A stretch of 54,403 nt of DNA from JAVWJP01 sp036638975. Its GTDB lineage: Bacteria; Bacillota; Clostridia; Oscillospirales; Ruminococcaceae. Under the pieces are notes generated by a model that did not search any database, was not told the DNA's origin, and worked only from the letters and a program-made list of their open reading frames with translations. Each line of letters opens with the position of its first letter. The first letter of the stretch is position 1. Shown here in pieces: positions 1 through 8,418 of the stretch. Location of the stretch: NCBI GenBank assembly GCA_036638975.1, contig JAVWJP010000013.1, positions 1 to 54,403 on the forward strand, written 5' to 3'. The position numbers and the translations under genes were made by a program.

Positions 1-230
1 GCATGTGCGTAGCACGCGATTTAGATAAAAATTAATAAAACAAGAACTGTTTTATTAAAACTATCGTAGATAGTTTTAATTGCGCATGTGCGTAGCACGC
101 GACTTAGATAAAAATTTATAAAACAGGAACTGTTTTATTAAAACTATCGCAGATGGTTTTAATTGCGCATGTGCGTAGCACGCGATTTAGATAAAAATTA
201 ATAAAACAGAAATTGTTTTATTATATGTAA
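1..230. repeat. Tandem array of 83-bp intergenic repeat (about 2.8 copies)
   Basis: Three copies start at 1, 84 and 167, a period of 83 bp; the last is cut short near 230 by the start region of the next gene. Each unit carries the block GCATGTGCGTAGCACGCG (itself able to fold as GTGC-gta-GCAC), then an AATAAAACA/TGTTTTATT inverted repeat, then an AAAACTATC/GATAGTTTT inverted repeat. Inverted copies lie at 39489-39603 and a degenerate one at 52543-52568, so this is a dispersed genomic repeat family. No coding potential is visible. The array may begin before the window. Confidence 0.85.
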
Positions 231-247
231 TCTGGGGGGGAGTTAAA

Positions 248-1615
248 ATGGAACAGTTAAAAAAGACATGGAAAACTTTAAGCCTCATTTTACTGCTTTC
301 TATACTCATTTCTGCAATTATTATAACAAAAATGCAAACCTCCGCAAAAAAGAGTGAAAGCGAGCGCATTTCATATGTCACATTAACACAGGCAAGCAAG
401 CTGCAAACTTCAATTAACAGCCTGTTCCAAAAAACTCAAACGTTAAAGCTATTAATTATTCAAGGCAACGGCATGATAGCTAATTTTGAAGAAGTCGCGG
501 CAGAGCTTGTCAACGACCCCTCCATACGCAGTATCCAGCTTGCTCCTGACGGTGTTGTTACATCAGTTTACCCCGTAAAAGGCAACGAAAACGCTTACAA
601 AGATTTATTCTCAGACCCAAACTGTGCCAAAGAAGTAATCATGGCGCGTGACAGCAACAAGCTTACTATGTCAGGTCCCTTTGAAGTTTCGCAAGGCGAA
701 TTTGTTGTAATAGGGCGTCAGCCTGTTTTTTTAAAGGACACCGACGGTAAAGACAAGTTTTGGGGCTTTACCATAATAGTGCTCGATTTACCTAAGGCAT
801 TAGCACCCTCCGGACTAAACCTGCTTGTGCAAGAGGGCTACAACTATAAGCTGCACCGCGTACACCCCGATACCGATGATGTACAAGTTTTTTCAGAATC
901 ATCTGCAGCACCTCTTACCGATGCCATAAATATTTCTTTTGAAGTACCAAATTCAGTATGGACATTGAGCGTAGAACCAAAAATAGGTTGGATAAACTAT
1001 GGCGACCTCGTGTTGCAAATATTTTTAGCAATAATGATATGCTCACTTGTTGTTTTTGCCTCGTACATGATGATTTCTCTTAATGCACGGCACAAGGAGC
1101 TTGAGGCTCTTTCGGTCACCGACACCCTAACAGGGCTTTATAACCGCAGAAAAATGCAGGACGTCCTTACAGAGCGCTGCACAAAAACTGCATTTCCGTT
1201 TTTACTGTGCTATTTTGACCTAAACGATTTTAAAGGAATTAACGACGTTTACGGACATGATGCAGGCGATTATTTTTTAATCGCCTGTGCCGACCGCTTT
1301 AGAGAATGCTTAAAGCCCGGCGAAATGCTGTTTCGCGTAGGCGGAGATGAATTTGTCGCGATTTTAAAGCAAGGCAGCGGACCCAACGACTGGGAAAAAC
1401 GAGTGGAGCAATTTAACAATAAGCTTATAGAGCCTATTGTAATGAGCTCATACAAGCTGCCTATTTCGGTAAGTATAGGCACAGTGCTTTTCCCGCAGGA
1501 CGGCGAAGATTCAGAACAATTGTTGCAGGTTGCCGACGCCATGATGTATGGAAACAAAGCAGAGTATAAAAGCCGCCGCGCGGCCGATAAAAAAGCGGAA
1601 ACACAAACGAACTAA
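248..1615 (+). CDS. Membrane-bound diguanylate cyclase, CHASE sensor + GGDEF
   Basis: Predicted to make c-di-GMP from two GTP. Membrane segment at residues 12-28, an extracytoplasmic sensor that resembles a CHASE domain (about 60-240, with the typical RQPVF and FWGF blocks), a second membrane segment at about 253-275, then a GGDEF domain to the C terminus. The active-site loop RVGGDEF (GGDEF at 365-369) and the upstream FDLNDFK block are intact, so the enzyme should be active. The allosteric I-site position RxxD upstream of the loop reads KPGE, so product inhibition is probably absent. A G-rich ribosome site (235-242) precedes the ATG. The ligand of the sensor cannot be told from the sequence. 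Confidence 0.9.
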   Translation: MEQLKKTWKTLSLILLLSILISAIIITKMQTSAKKSESERISYVTLTQASKLQTSINSLFQKTQTLKLLIIQGNGMIANFEEVAAELVNDPSIRSIQLAPDGVVTSVYPVKGNENAYKDLFSDPNCAKEVIMARDSNKLTMSGPFEVSQGEFVVIGRQPVFLKDTDGKDKFWGFTIIVLDLPKALAPSGLNLLVQEGYNYKLHRVHPDTDDVQVFSESSAAPLTDAINISFEVPNSVWTLSVEPKIGWINYGDLVLQIFLAIMICSLVVFASYMMISLNARHKELEALSVTDTLTGLYNRRKMQDVLTERCTKTAFPFLLCYFDLNDFKGINDVYGHDAGDYFLIACADRFRECLKPGEMLFRVGGDEFVAILKQGSGPNDWEKRVEQFNNKLIEPIVMSSYKLPISVSIGTVLFPQDGEDSEQLLQVADAMMYGNKAEYKSRRAADKKAETQTN

Positions 1616-1630
1616 AAAGGTAGTGTTAAT

Positions 1631-1975
1631 ATGCCCGGCTGCCAAAATATTAATATAGAAAGCGGTATGCCCACGGTAGAAGCCGCACGCGCGCGGCTTT
1701 CGCAAGGTCTGCGCAGTGCAAAGTCGCAGGGCTTTACAGTTGCACGCATTATACATGGCTACGGCAGCACAGGCAAGGGCGGGGCTATAAAGCAAGATGT
1801 TCAACGCACTTTACAGCAGAAGCGTGCATCGGGGCAAATTCGCGCATTTGTAAAGGGCGAGGACTTCTCACCCTTCGACGCCTCCGCACGGCTTATAATT
1901 GAGCACTGCCCGCAAATGTCGCGCGACCTTGACTATAACAGACAAAACCACGGCGTAACAATAGTACTGCTATAA
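1631..1975 (+). CDS. Smr domain protein
   Basis: A 114-residue stand-alone Smr domain, the small MutS-related domain found at the C terminus of MutS2 and known as a nucleic-acid-binding or endonuclease domain. The signature HGYGSTGKGGAIK (about residues 42-54) is clear. There is no MutS ATPase part. It starts 15 bp after the diguanylate cyclase and ends 22 bp before the DUF3810 gene, so the three are probably cotranscribed. The substrate and biological role are not evident; stand-alone Smr proteins of this length are common in Clostridia. Confidence 0.85.
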   Translation: MPGCQNINIESGMPTVEAARARLSQGLRSAKSQGFTVARIIHGYGSTGKGGAIKQDVQRTLQQKRASGQIRAFVKGEDFSPFDASARLIIEHCPQMSRDLDYNRQNHGVTIVLL

Positions 1976-1997
1976 ACTACTTTAAAAGGGTGAAGTT

Positions 1998-3125
1998 ATG
2001 CAAGTAGCAACAAAAAAGGCACTGTTCCACCTGCCCAAACGAGCATGGTCAGCAGTGCTTTTGCCTATTTCATGGGTTATTTTAACTCTTACAAGCGCAA
2101 ATATCTCTATAGCCGAGAACTTTTTTGCACTGGGTTTTTATAAATTCATATCACAGCTTATCAGCAAAATAACAGGTTTTTTACCGTTTTCTTTGTTGGA
2201 ATTTGGTGTTATAGCGCTTATTATATTGCTATTTGTATTTATTTATATATTTATACGTAAAGTTGTAAAAAATAAAGGTAACCGCGGTGCAATTGTTAAA
2301 CACTACGCGCTTAATTTACTTTGCATATTTAGCATTGGTTTTTTCATTTTCACACTGCTGTGCGGTGTAAACTATAACCGCCGCCCATTTAGCAATTACA
2401 GCGGTCTTACCATACAAAAAAGCTCTGTAAACGAGCTTAATTCCTTATGCAGAGAGCTTGCATCCGAGGCAAATTTGTTGCGCTCTCAAATTAAAGCAGT
2501 CGATGCAAACGGGGTGACAATAGCATTTGAAAACGGATACAGCGAGCTTTCGCAGACAGCACGGCAAGCCATGCAGGGTCTGGGCAAAAAATACCCTGTG
2601 CTCGACGGCTATTACCCGCCCGTAAAGCCTGTTTTTTTCTCAGGCTTTATGTCAAGAACGCAGCTTACAGGCATATATTCGCCATTTACAATGGAGGCAA
2701 ATGTAAACACAGCCTGCACCGAATATACCATACCCGCAACAATGTGCCACGAGCTTTCTCATCTGCGGGGTTTTATGCGCGAGGACGAAGCCAATTTTAT
2801 AGCCTACCTTGCGTGCGAGCAGTCACAGGACATTCGTTTTCGTTACAGCGGCACAATGCTGGCGCTTGTATATGCGGGCAACCGGCTGTACGAGGCTTCA
2901 CCAAAGCTTTATGAAGCATTGCAGGCAAGCTACAGCCGCGGTGTTGCAACCGACATGACGGCAGATTATTATTACTGGAAGCAATTTGACGATACTGTTA
3001 TAAGCAACACCTCCGATGCTGTAAATGACGCTTACCTAAAAGCAAATAACCAGCAGGACGGCACTGAAAGCTATGGACGAATAGTTGACCTACTGCTTGC
3101 AAAACGAAGACTAATGCTTAATTAA
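1998..3125 (+). CDS. DUF3810-type membrane protein with HExxH zinc motif
   Basis: A 375-residue protein with three predicted membrane segments in the first 130 residues, followed by a soluble part. HELSH at 251-255 is an HExxH zinc-binding motif, followed by the acidic stretch REDEANF that could supply the third ligand. This arrangement fits the DUF3810 family, which is thought to be a metallopeptidase-like family without a proven substrate. It is the last gene of the plus-strand group and is followed by a terminator hairpin at 3152-3202. Start chosen at ATG 1998 behind AAAGGGTGAAG. Confidence 0.8.
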   Translation: MQVATKKALFHLPKRAWSAVLLPISWVILTLTSANISIAENFFALGFYKFISQLISKITGFLPFSLLEFGVIALIILLFVFIYIFIRKVVKNKGNRGAIVKHYALNLLCIFSIGFFIFTLLCGVNYNRRPFSNYSGLTIQKSSVNELNSLCRELASEANLLRSQIKAVDANGVTIAFENGYSELSQTARQAMQGLGKKYPVLDGYYPPVKPVFFSGFMSRTQLTGIYSPFTMEANVNTACTEYTIPATMCHELSHLRGFMREDEANFIAYLACEQSQDIRFRYSGTMLALVYAGNRLYEASPKLYEALQASYSRGVATDMTADYYYWKQFDDTVISNTSDAVNDAYLKANNQQDGTESYGRIVDLLLAKRRLMLN

Positions 3126-3151
3126 CGTAGCATTGCACTTATAGAATCTCA

Positions 3152-3202
3152 AACGCCCCTATGTGCGCAACATCTAAAATTGCGTACATAAGGGCGTTTT
3201 TT
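3152..3202 (+). terminator. Intrinsic terminator between convergent genes
   Basis: AACGCCC...CGCAA pairs with TTGCG...GGGCGTT around a 9-11 base loop (one C/A mismatch, one wobble), followed by TTTTTT. It lies between the plus-strand gene ending at 3125 and the minus-strand gene ending at 3217; the U tract is on the plus strand. Confidence 0.75.
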
Positions 3203-3216
3203 AGACATATATATTT

Positions 3217-4221
3217 TTAAGCTTTGTCGGCTTCAAAAACAATTCCGGCAGATTTCCTTGCGTCACACAAAAGCTGCATCACAGCTTCGCTTTGCTCCAT
3301 AGCGCGCTGTACCGCATCATTGTCACGGTTTTTTATAATCCTTACAAAATCCGCCGCTTCGTACACCATAGGGTTTTCATCTTGTGTAAGCGATATATCA
3401 TTTACAGCACCGTCAGCCTTGGTAAGTGTAAGCTTACTCAGTTTTCCGGGAGAACCAAAAACTTTAACACAGCCGTTTTCGCCCTGAAAAATTGATTCCG
3501 CATTTACAAAGGTATCTTTACTGAAGCTAAGCGCACACACCATGCTTTCATATTGCAGCAGCACCTCCCCCGAGGTATCAACGCCAAACTCTTTACTATT
3601 GCATAATGCTGTAATTCTCTGCGGCTTTCCAAAAAGGGCAACGGCAATATGTGCACAGTAAACACCCAAATCGTACATTGCGCCGCCGGAGTATTGTGTA
3701 CTGAAGATGTTACTGCGTTCTCCCTCGCGCAGCAGTGCATAGCGAGGCGAAAATATGCTGAAATCTATCCTCACAAGGTGCAAGGGCGCAATGCTGCAAA
3801 GAGCATTTTTAAGCACCGCCATGTTTGGCATGGATAAAACCGTAATAGCCTCTAAAACCATAGCGTTTTTCTCTTTTGTCTTACGCTTAATTTCGTTAAA
3901 TTCCCGCATATTTGAAACAAAGGGTTTCTCGCATATAACTGCTTTACCCGCTTCTATTGCCTGCAACATATACTTATAATGCAAAGAGTTTGGCGCAGCA
4001 ATATACACAACGTCAACCTTGTCGTCTGCCAAAAGCTGTGCATAGTCTGTGTAAAAAGCCTCTGCCCCATGCGGCTTGCCCAGCGCACGGGCTTTCTCCT
4101 CGCTGCGCGAAAATACCCCATATGGCAAAAGCCCCGCGGTGCGGTCGGCAGCATTTAAAAATTTCTCGGTTATCATGCTTGTGCCAACCGTTGCCAGCCT
4201 AAGCTGTGCGTTATCGCTCAT
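3217..4221 (-). CDS. Gfo/Idh/MocA family NAD(P)-dependent oxidoreductase
   Basis: 334 residues. The N-terminal Rossmann fold (LATVGTSMI at about 8-17) and the family signature CEKPF (EKP at 98-100, the catalytic lysine) are visible; the C-terminal half is the usual alpha/beta substrate domain. Such enzymes oxidise or reduce sugars, inositols or related polyols; the exact substrate is not predictable here. Its start codon overlaps the stop of alanine racemase by four bases (ATGA type), so the two are translationally coupled. The nucleotide-binding loop is less glycine-rich than the GxGxxG of many members. Confidence 0.88.
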   Translation of the reverse strand: MSDNAQLRLATVGTSMITEKFLNAADRTAGLLPYGVFSRSEEKARALGKPHGAEAFYTDYAQLLADDKVDVVYIAAPNSLHYKYMLQAIEAGKAVICEKPFVSNMREFNEIKRKTKEKNAMVLEAITVLSMPNMAVLKNALCSIAPLHLVRIDFSIFSPRYALLREGERSNIFSTQYSGGAMYDLGVYCAHIAVALFGKPQRITALCNSKEFGVDTSGEVLLQYESMVCALSFSKDTFVNAESIFQGENGCVKVFGSPGKLSKLTLTKADGAVNDISLTQDENPMVYEAADFVRIIKNRDNDAVQRAMEQSEAVMQLLCDARKSAGIVFEADKA

Positions 4222-5402
4222 ATTATATACCCCACAACCTCTATCGGTTTGCCGTTTTGCAAGTAAACACGCGGTATTCTTTTTGAAATTTGACAGGTTA
4301 TTTCATACGGTATTGTATCTGCAAGCTTTGCTAAAGAATCCACTGTTATCTCACTTCCGCCCTGACGTCCGAATACTGTTACATCATCGCCGCGCTTCAC
4401 ATCTTTAATACCTGTTACATCAAGCATAAGCTGGTCCATACATACCCGCCCCAGCACAGGTGCACGGCAGCCGTTTACAAGCATACACGCCTTGCCCGAA
4501 AACGCGCGGCTGTAGCCGTCAGCGTAGCCTATAGGCACAACCGCCACCGTCATATCGTTTTTTGCGGTAAAAGTTCTGCCGTAGCTTATCTGTGTACCCG
4601 CAGGCACATTTTTGACCGATGCCACAGACGAGCGCAGCGACATTACAGGCATAAGCTTAAGCCCCGCACCGCAAGTTCCCGATGGCTGTATGCCGTAAAG
4701 TATAATACCCGGGCGCACCATATCCATGTGCATTTCAGGGTAATCTATAGTGGCGGCACTGTTGGCGCAGTGGCAAAGCTCAAGCGCAACACCCCGCGCT
4801 TTAAGGGCGTTTACGGCAAAAGTAAAGCGGGCAAACTGCATATGAGTGTAATTTTTAGAATCCTCGTCACAGTCGTCCGCACTGGCAAAATGAGTAAACG
4901 CGCCGACCACGCTCAAGCCCGAAAGCCTGCTCGCAGTCACCACGTCCTCTAGTGTATTGCCTATGTTTTCGTCGTCGCACATAAAGCCCAAGCGTGTCAT
5001 GCCTGTGTCAAGCTTAACATGGCAGCTTACCTTAACTCCGCTTTGCTGTGCCGCCTGCGACAGCGCCTGTGCATAGTCCGGTGAATACAGCGACTGCGTT
5101 AAACCGGCGGCGGCAAGCTGTGGGGCAAGCTCTGCGGGGGTAGTGCCAAAAATAAGCACAGGCTGTGTAAAGCCTGCCTTGCGCAGTGCCTCGCCCTCCT
5201 CGATATTTGAAACGCCAAACCAATTTACGCCGCATTCCACAAGCTTTTTTGCCACCTGCTCGGCTCCGTGCCCATAGGCATCTGCTTTTACAACGCCCAA
5301 CATCATACACCCGGGTTTTAAAAGTGCGCGAATTGCCTTTACGTTATAAGTAAGCGCATCAAGGTCTATCTCTGCCCAGCTGCGTCTTAAATAATCGGTC
5401 AT
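4218..5402 (-). CDS. alr: Alanine racemase
   Basis: PLP-dependent interconversion of L- and D-alanine for peptidoglycan synthesis. The PLP lysine is K39 in VVKADAYGHG, and the second catalytic base is the tyrosine of SYGRTF; GYADGYSR and RVCMDQLMLDV are typical C-terminal blocks. 394 residues, a normal length. AAGGGGAGC precedes the ATG. It is the first gene of a two-gene unit with the downstream oxidoreductase. The D,D-carboxypeptidase at 29056 acts on the same D-alanine pool but is not linked. Confidence 0.96.
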   Translation of the reverse strand: MTDYLRRSWAEIDLDALTYNVKAIRALLKPGCMMLGVVKADAYGHGAEQVAKKLVECGVNWFGVSNIEEGEALRKAGFTQPVLIFGTTPAELAPQLAAAGLTQSLYSPDYAQALSQAAQQSGVKVSCHVKLDTGMTRLGFMCDDENIGNTLEDVVTASRLSGLSVVGAFTHFASADDCDEDSKNYTHMQFARFTFAVNALKARGVALELCHCANSAATIDYPEMHMDMVRPGIILYGIQPSGTCGAGLKLMPVMSLRSSVASVKNVPAGTQISYGRTFTAKNDMTVAVVPIGYADGYSRAFSGKACMLVNGCRAPVLGRVCMDQLMLDVTGIKDVKRGDDVTVFGRQGGSEITVDSLAKLADTIPYEITCQISKRIPRVYLQNGKPIEVVGYII

Positions 5403-5486
5403 AATAAAGCCAGCTCCCCTTTTTTATCTATACACTTCATTATAAGCGGGAAGCTGCAAATAATCAATTAAAATATTGCCCTGCCT

Positions 5487-6092
5487 TTAAGTGCGGTTGT
5501 AGAGCTTTTGATAAAAGCCAGAGTGCTCTAAAGCCTTGCGGAACAGAGGTGCCAGCGCAACCGCCGCCACAACAGCTATAATAGCATTTACCAGTGAAGT
5601 TCCGCCCTTGTAGGCAGCATCAAGCAAAACCGTTTGCCAAGGGTTTCGCATAAAGAAAAACCCCGTAACTACATTTTTGGCAGTGTACAGCACAGTGTAC
5701 GAAACAGCGCCGCACAACGCCGCCACAATGTTTCGCTTTAAGCTTTTTGCCTGTGCATCGCCGCCATAGGCTATTTTTCCGCATACATATGCCATTATGA
5801 ATTTAAAGACCAATGTAAACGGCGCAGATGTCGCCCAGTCGCTGAATAAATCAAAGAACATCGAGCCCAACCCCGCCGCCAGCCCGCCGCGCTTTCCACC
5901 CAGTATAAATGCCGAAAGCAAGCAGAACACATTACCAAAATGCAGCATGGTTTTCCCGATAGGCGTAGGAATTGTTATCCTAAAATTAGTTACGACATAA
6001 ACCACCGCCGCCATAAGTGCAACAGCCACTATGTCATAGATTGAAAAGCCTTTTTTTGCTTCTAAAGCCTTTTCCTGTTTCTCGTTTTCCAT
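5487..6092 (-). CDS. ECF transporter S component
   Basis: An integral membrane protein of about 201 residues with five to six predicted membrane helices, starting with a charged N terminus followed by YDIVAVALMAAVVYVV. The pattern, including the GKTMLHFGNVF and GGKRGGLAAGLGSMFFD blocks, matches the substrate-binding S subunits of energy-coupling factor vitamin transporters. The vitamin is not assignable. ATG 6092 is preferred because GAGG at 6101-6104 lies 8 bp upstream; a GTG nine bases earlier overlaps that site. The shared EcfA/EcfT subunits are not in the window, as expected for a group II system. Confidence 0.82.
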   Translation of the reverse strand: MENEKQEKALEAKKGFSIYDIVAVALMAAVVYVVTNFRITIPTPIGKTMLHFGNVFCLLSAFILGGKRGGLAAGLGSMFFDLFSDWATSAPFTLVFKFIMAYVCGKIAYGGDAQAKSLKRNIVAALCGAVSYTVLYTAKNVVTGFFFMRNPWQTVLLDAAYKGGTSLVNAIIAVVAAVALAPLFRKALEHSGFYQKLYNRT

Positions 6093-6467
6093 CACATTCA
6101 CCTCAAAAAATATTTTTCTCTGCTTAAATATTACTATGTCACAAGCCGTTAAAGCAAAGGCGGCTTAAATGACTGTTTGGGCTTGTGTTTTGTTAATTGT
6201 GCGCTAATTTTCATCTTTTTAAGAATAAATATAGTCTAAAACGCCATAAAGTACAGGGTTGCAAATTTACTGCTTTTTGCTAACACACGCAAGATATACA
6301 AAAAAAAAGATATCAACTCGCGACAGTTGTGCAAAGAGTAGAAAACTATAGCTATAAAAAATATGTGACACAGAGTGGTTTTTTGTGCGCAAATGTGTTA
6401 AAATTATCAGTGATTAAATATTTAAAAGTTGCAGGCAAGCTAAGCCTTATGAAAAGAGGGTTTTTAC
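6093..6467. other. Divergent intergenic region with inverted repeats
   Basis: 375 bp between the divergent ECF S component and the solute-binding protein. It holds an 8-bp inverted repeat CACAAGCC/GGCTTGTG (6140-6147 and 6180-6187) enclosing AAGCCG/CGGCTT (6143-6148 and 6161-6166), which could form a leader structure on the minus strand, and a small hairpin CAACT-cgcgac-AGTTG near 6315-6330. It does not match any riboswitch that I can recognise. No clear promoter with good spacing was found. An open frame running through 6329-6781 is a shadow of the lipoprotein gene. Confidence 0.5.
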
Positions 6468-7559
6468 ATGAAAAAATTTATATGTGCCGCACTGGCACTT
6501 ATGCTTGCCGCAGGGCTTACAAGCTGTGGCAGTACTCCCGCAAAAAAAAGCGAATCCGAAAACAGCAGCGAAAGCATCAGCAACAGCAGCGAAAGCAGCA
6601 AAAGCGAGAGCACGCCGCCGCAAAGCGACACGCTTGTCATTTATTCTCCGCTTCCACCAAAGCTTTTGCAAGCGGCCGCCGACAATTTCAGCGCGGCAAG
6701 CGGCATCGAGGTAACTATAATAAGCGACAGCTCTACGGCGCTTTTAGCGCGCATTGCGGACAAAGCAGAACCAAAGGCTGATGTACTTTTTGGTGCGGGA
6801 GCCGAGGTTGTGCGCGCCAATTCGCAGCAATTTACACCATATGCCGGTACAGAAAACGGTGCGCTGGACCCACTGTTTTTGCCCGCTGATGAGCTTTACA
6901 CTCCGCTTACGCCAATGCCTATAGTGCTTATGTACAACAAAAGCCAAACGACACAGCCCCCCACAGGCTGGGCCAATATAATAAACAGCTCTTACCGCGG
7001 CTGGGTGGCTTTTGCAAGCCCGTTTTCGTCCGGCACCTCTTACACCGCCTTATGTATAACACAACAGCTTAAAAAAGTGCTTGGCAGCGAGTACCTTAAC
7101 AGCTTTTGCACAAGCATAGCCGGCAAAATGCTGCCCGGTATATCCGATGTATATAAGGGTGTTGCAAACGCCGAATTTGCCGTAGGCGTAACACTCGAAA
7201 GCAGCGCGCAAAAATATATTGATGCGGGCTACCAAAACGTTGGTATAGTTTACCCCGAGGAAGGCACAACCGCAGCCTTAGAGGTAAGCGCCATTGTTGC
7301 AGATACAAAAAAAGAAGCGGACGCCCGTAGCTTTATAGACTATGTAAGCGGAGCTGAATTTCAAAAATTGCTTGTAAGCGAATATAAGCTGCGCACTGCG
7401 CGTAATGACATTGCAGACCCTGAGGGGCTTACACCGCGCAAGAGCATTAAATTTATGGCTTACGATATGGAAAAAGCGGTAAACGACAGAAGCACCTTGC
7501 TTAAAAAGTTTAACGAATATGAGAAAAAAGCAACGGCAGCACTTGACACCTCAAATTAG
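6468..7559 (+). CDS. Lipoprotein extracellular solute-binding protein (iron/phosphonate type)
   Basis: 363 residues with a lipoprotein signal peptide ending in the lipobox LTSC (lipidated Cys20), then a serine-rich linker to about residue 50. The rest resembles family 1 solute-binding proteins of the ferric-iron or aminoethylphosphonate type (DTLVIYSPLPPKLLQ near the start, DVLFGAGAEV, and the C-terminal SFIDYVSGAEFQKLL block). Normally such proteins feed an ABC permease; none is encoded nearby, so either the permease is elsewhere or the protein has a sensing role. The substrate is uncertain. Confidence 0.85.
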   Translation: MKKFICAALALMLAAGLTSCGSTPAKKSESENSSESISNSSESSKSESTPPQSDTLVIYSPLPPKLLQAAADNFSAASGIEVTIISDSSTALLARIADKAEPKADVLFGAGAEVVRANSQQFTPYAGTENGALDPLFLPADELYTPLTPMPIVLMYNKSQTTQPPTGWANIINSSYRGWVAFASPFSSGTSYTALCITQQLKKVLGSEYLNSFCTSIAGKMLPGISDVYKGVANAEFAVGVTLESSAQKYIDAGYQNVGIVYPEEGTTAALEVSAIVADTKKEADARSFIDYVSGAEFQKLLVSEYKLRTARNDIADPEGLTPRKSIKFMAYDMEKAVNDRSTLLKKFNEYEKKATAALDTSN

Positions 7560-7647
7560 CACAAAGCTTTTATAGCGGCAAGCGATTCTATAATCATTAT
7601 TAACTCAACCAACTAAAAACGGAATTGCTGTAGAAACGGAGAAACTA

Positions 7648-8403
7648 ATGAAATTATACGATTTACACACCCACACAACTATGTCAGACGGCAGCCTTAC
7701 AGTAGACGAGCTGTTGACTGAGGAAGCTGCACGCGGCTTTGGGCTTGGGGTAAGCGACCACCTTTTTTGCTGCAAGCTGCTTAACCTAAGAGATGTAGAG
7801 CACTATTTGGACGAGCTTTCGCGCCGCGATGTCTTTCGCGGCTTAGAGGCGAACATCGGTGAAAACTTTACACTTCCGCAAAAGCTTAACAGCAGGCTCA
7901 ATTATATTATTGCAAGCGTCCACACCGTGACCACACCGCAGGGTACTCCGCTTTCGCTGGGCCCTTACTTTTGTGCGCGCGCAGGTGACGAGGGTGCACC
8001 GCCTTACACACAAAGCTTTACACACGACGAAGCAAAATGGTATCTTACACAAATAACCGATATGCTTGAGTATGATTTTGAAAACCAACGCGTAGATATT
8101 TTAGGACACTGCACGGTGAACCCGTTTTACGATACGCTTATTGGCGAGGCTTGGCTTGATGGCTGGGAGGACAAAGTAATATCTCTTTGCGTAAAGCACA
8201 AGGTTGCCATAGAGATAAGCGGTCTGTGGTGCTGTCCACCAAAAAAGATGGTTGAAAAAGCACTTTTAGCAGACGCAACCGTCAGCTTTGGCAGCGATTG
8301 TCACATTAAGGCGCACACAGCAAACCTAGCTTACCCGCAAGAGCTTATTAAGCTTTTTAACATAACCGATGACAAAATATATACCCCAAAGCGGCAAAAG
8401 TAA
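7648..8403 (+). CDS. PHP domain protein (histidinol-phosphatase-like)
   Basis: 251 residues of the PHP metal-dependent phosphoesterase fold. The first metal motif DLHTHTTMSDG is at residues 4-14, with further metal ligands probably in SVHT, GHC and the C-terminal SFGSDCH. Related proteins hydrolyse histidinol phosphate or small nucleotides; no histidine genes lie nearby, so I would not call it HisK. It is followed 15 bp later by the permease gene. Confidence 0.85.
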   Translation: MKLYDLHTHTTMSDGSLTVDELLTEEAARGFGLGVSDHLFCCKLLNLRDVEHYLDELSRRDVFRGLEANIGENFTLPQKLNSRLNYIIASVHTVTTPQGTPLSLGPYFCARAGDEGAPPYTQSFTHDEAKWYLTQITDMLEYDFENQRVDILGHCTVNPFYDTLIGEAWLDGWEDKVISLCVKHKVAIEISGLWCCPPKKMVEKALLADATVSFGSDCHIKAHTANLAYPQELIKLFNITDDKIYTPKRQK

Positions 8404-8418
8404 GGGACTGAATTATTA

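Noticed and set aside
1..230. CRISPR array
   Set aside because: The units are contiguous 83-bp repeats without unique spacers, and no cas genes are present.
6329..6781. A 150-residue open frame with lysine/glutamine-rich sequence
   Set aside because: It overlaps the lipoprotein gene in another frame; its composition comes from the serine-rich linker codons, and no ribosome site is present.
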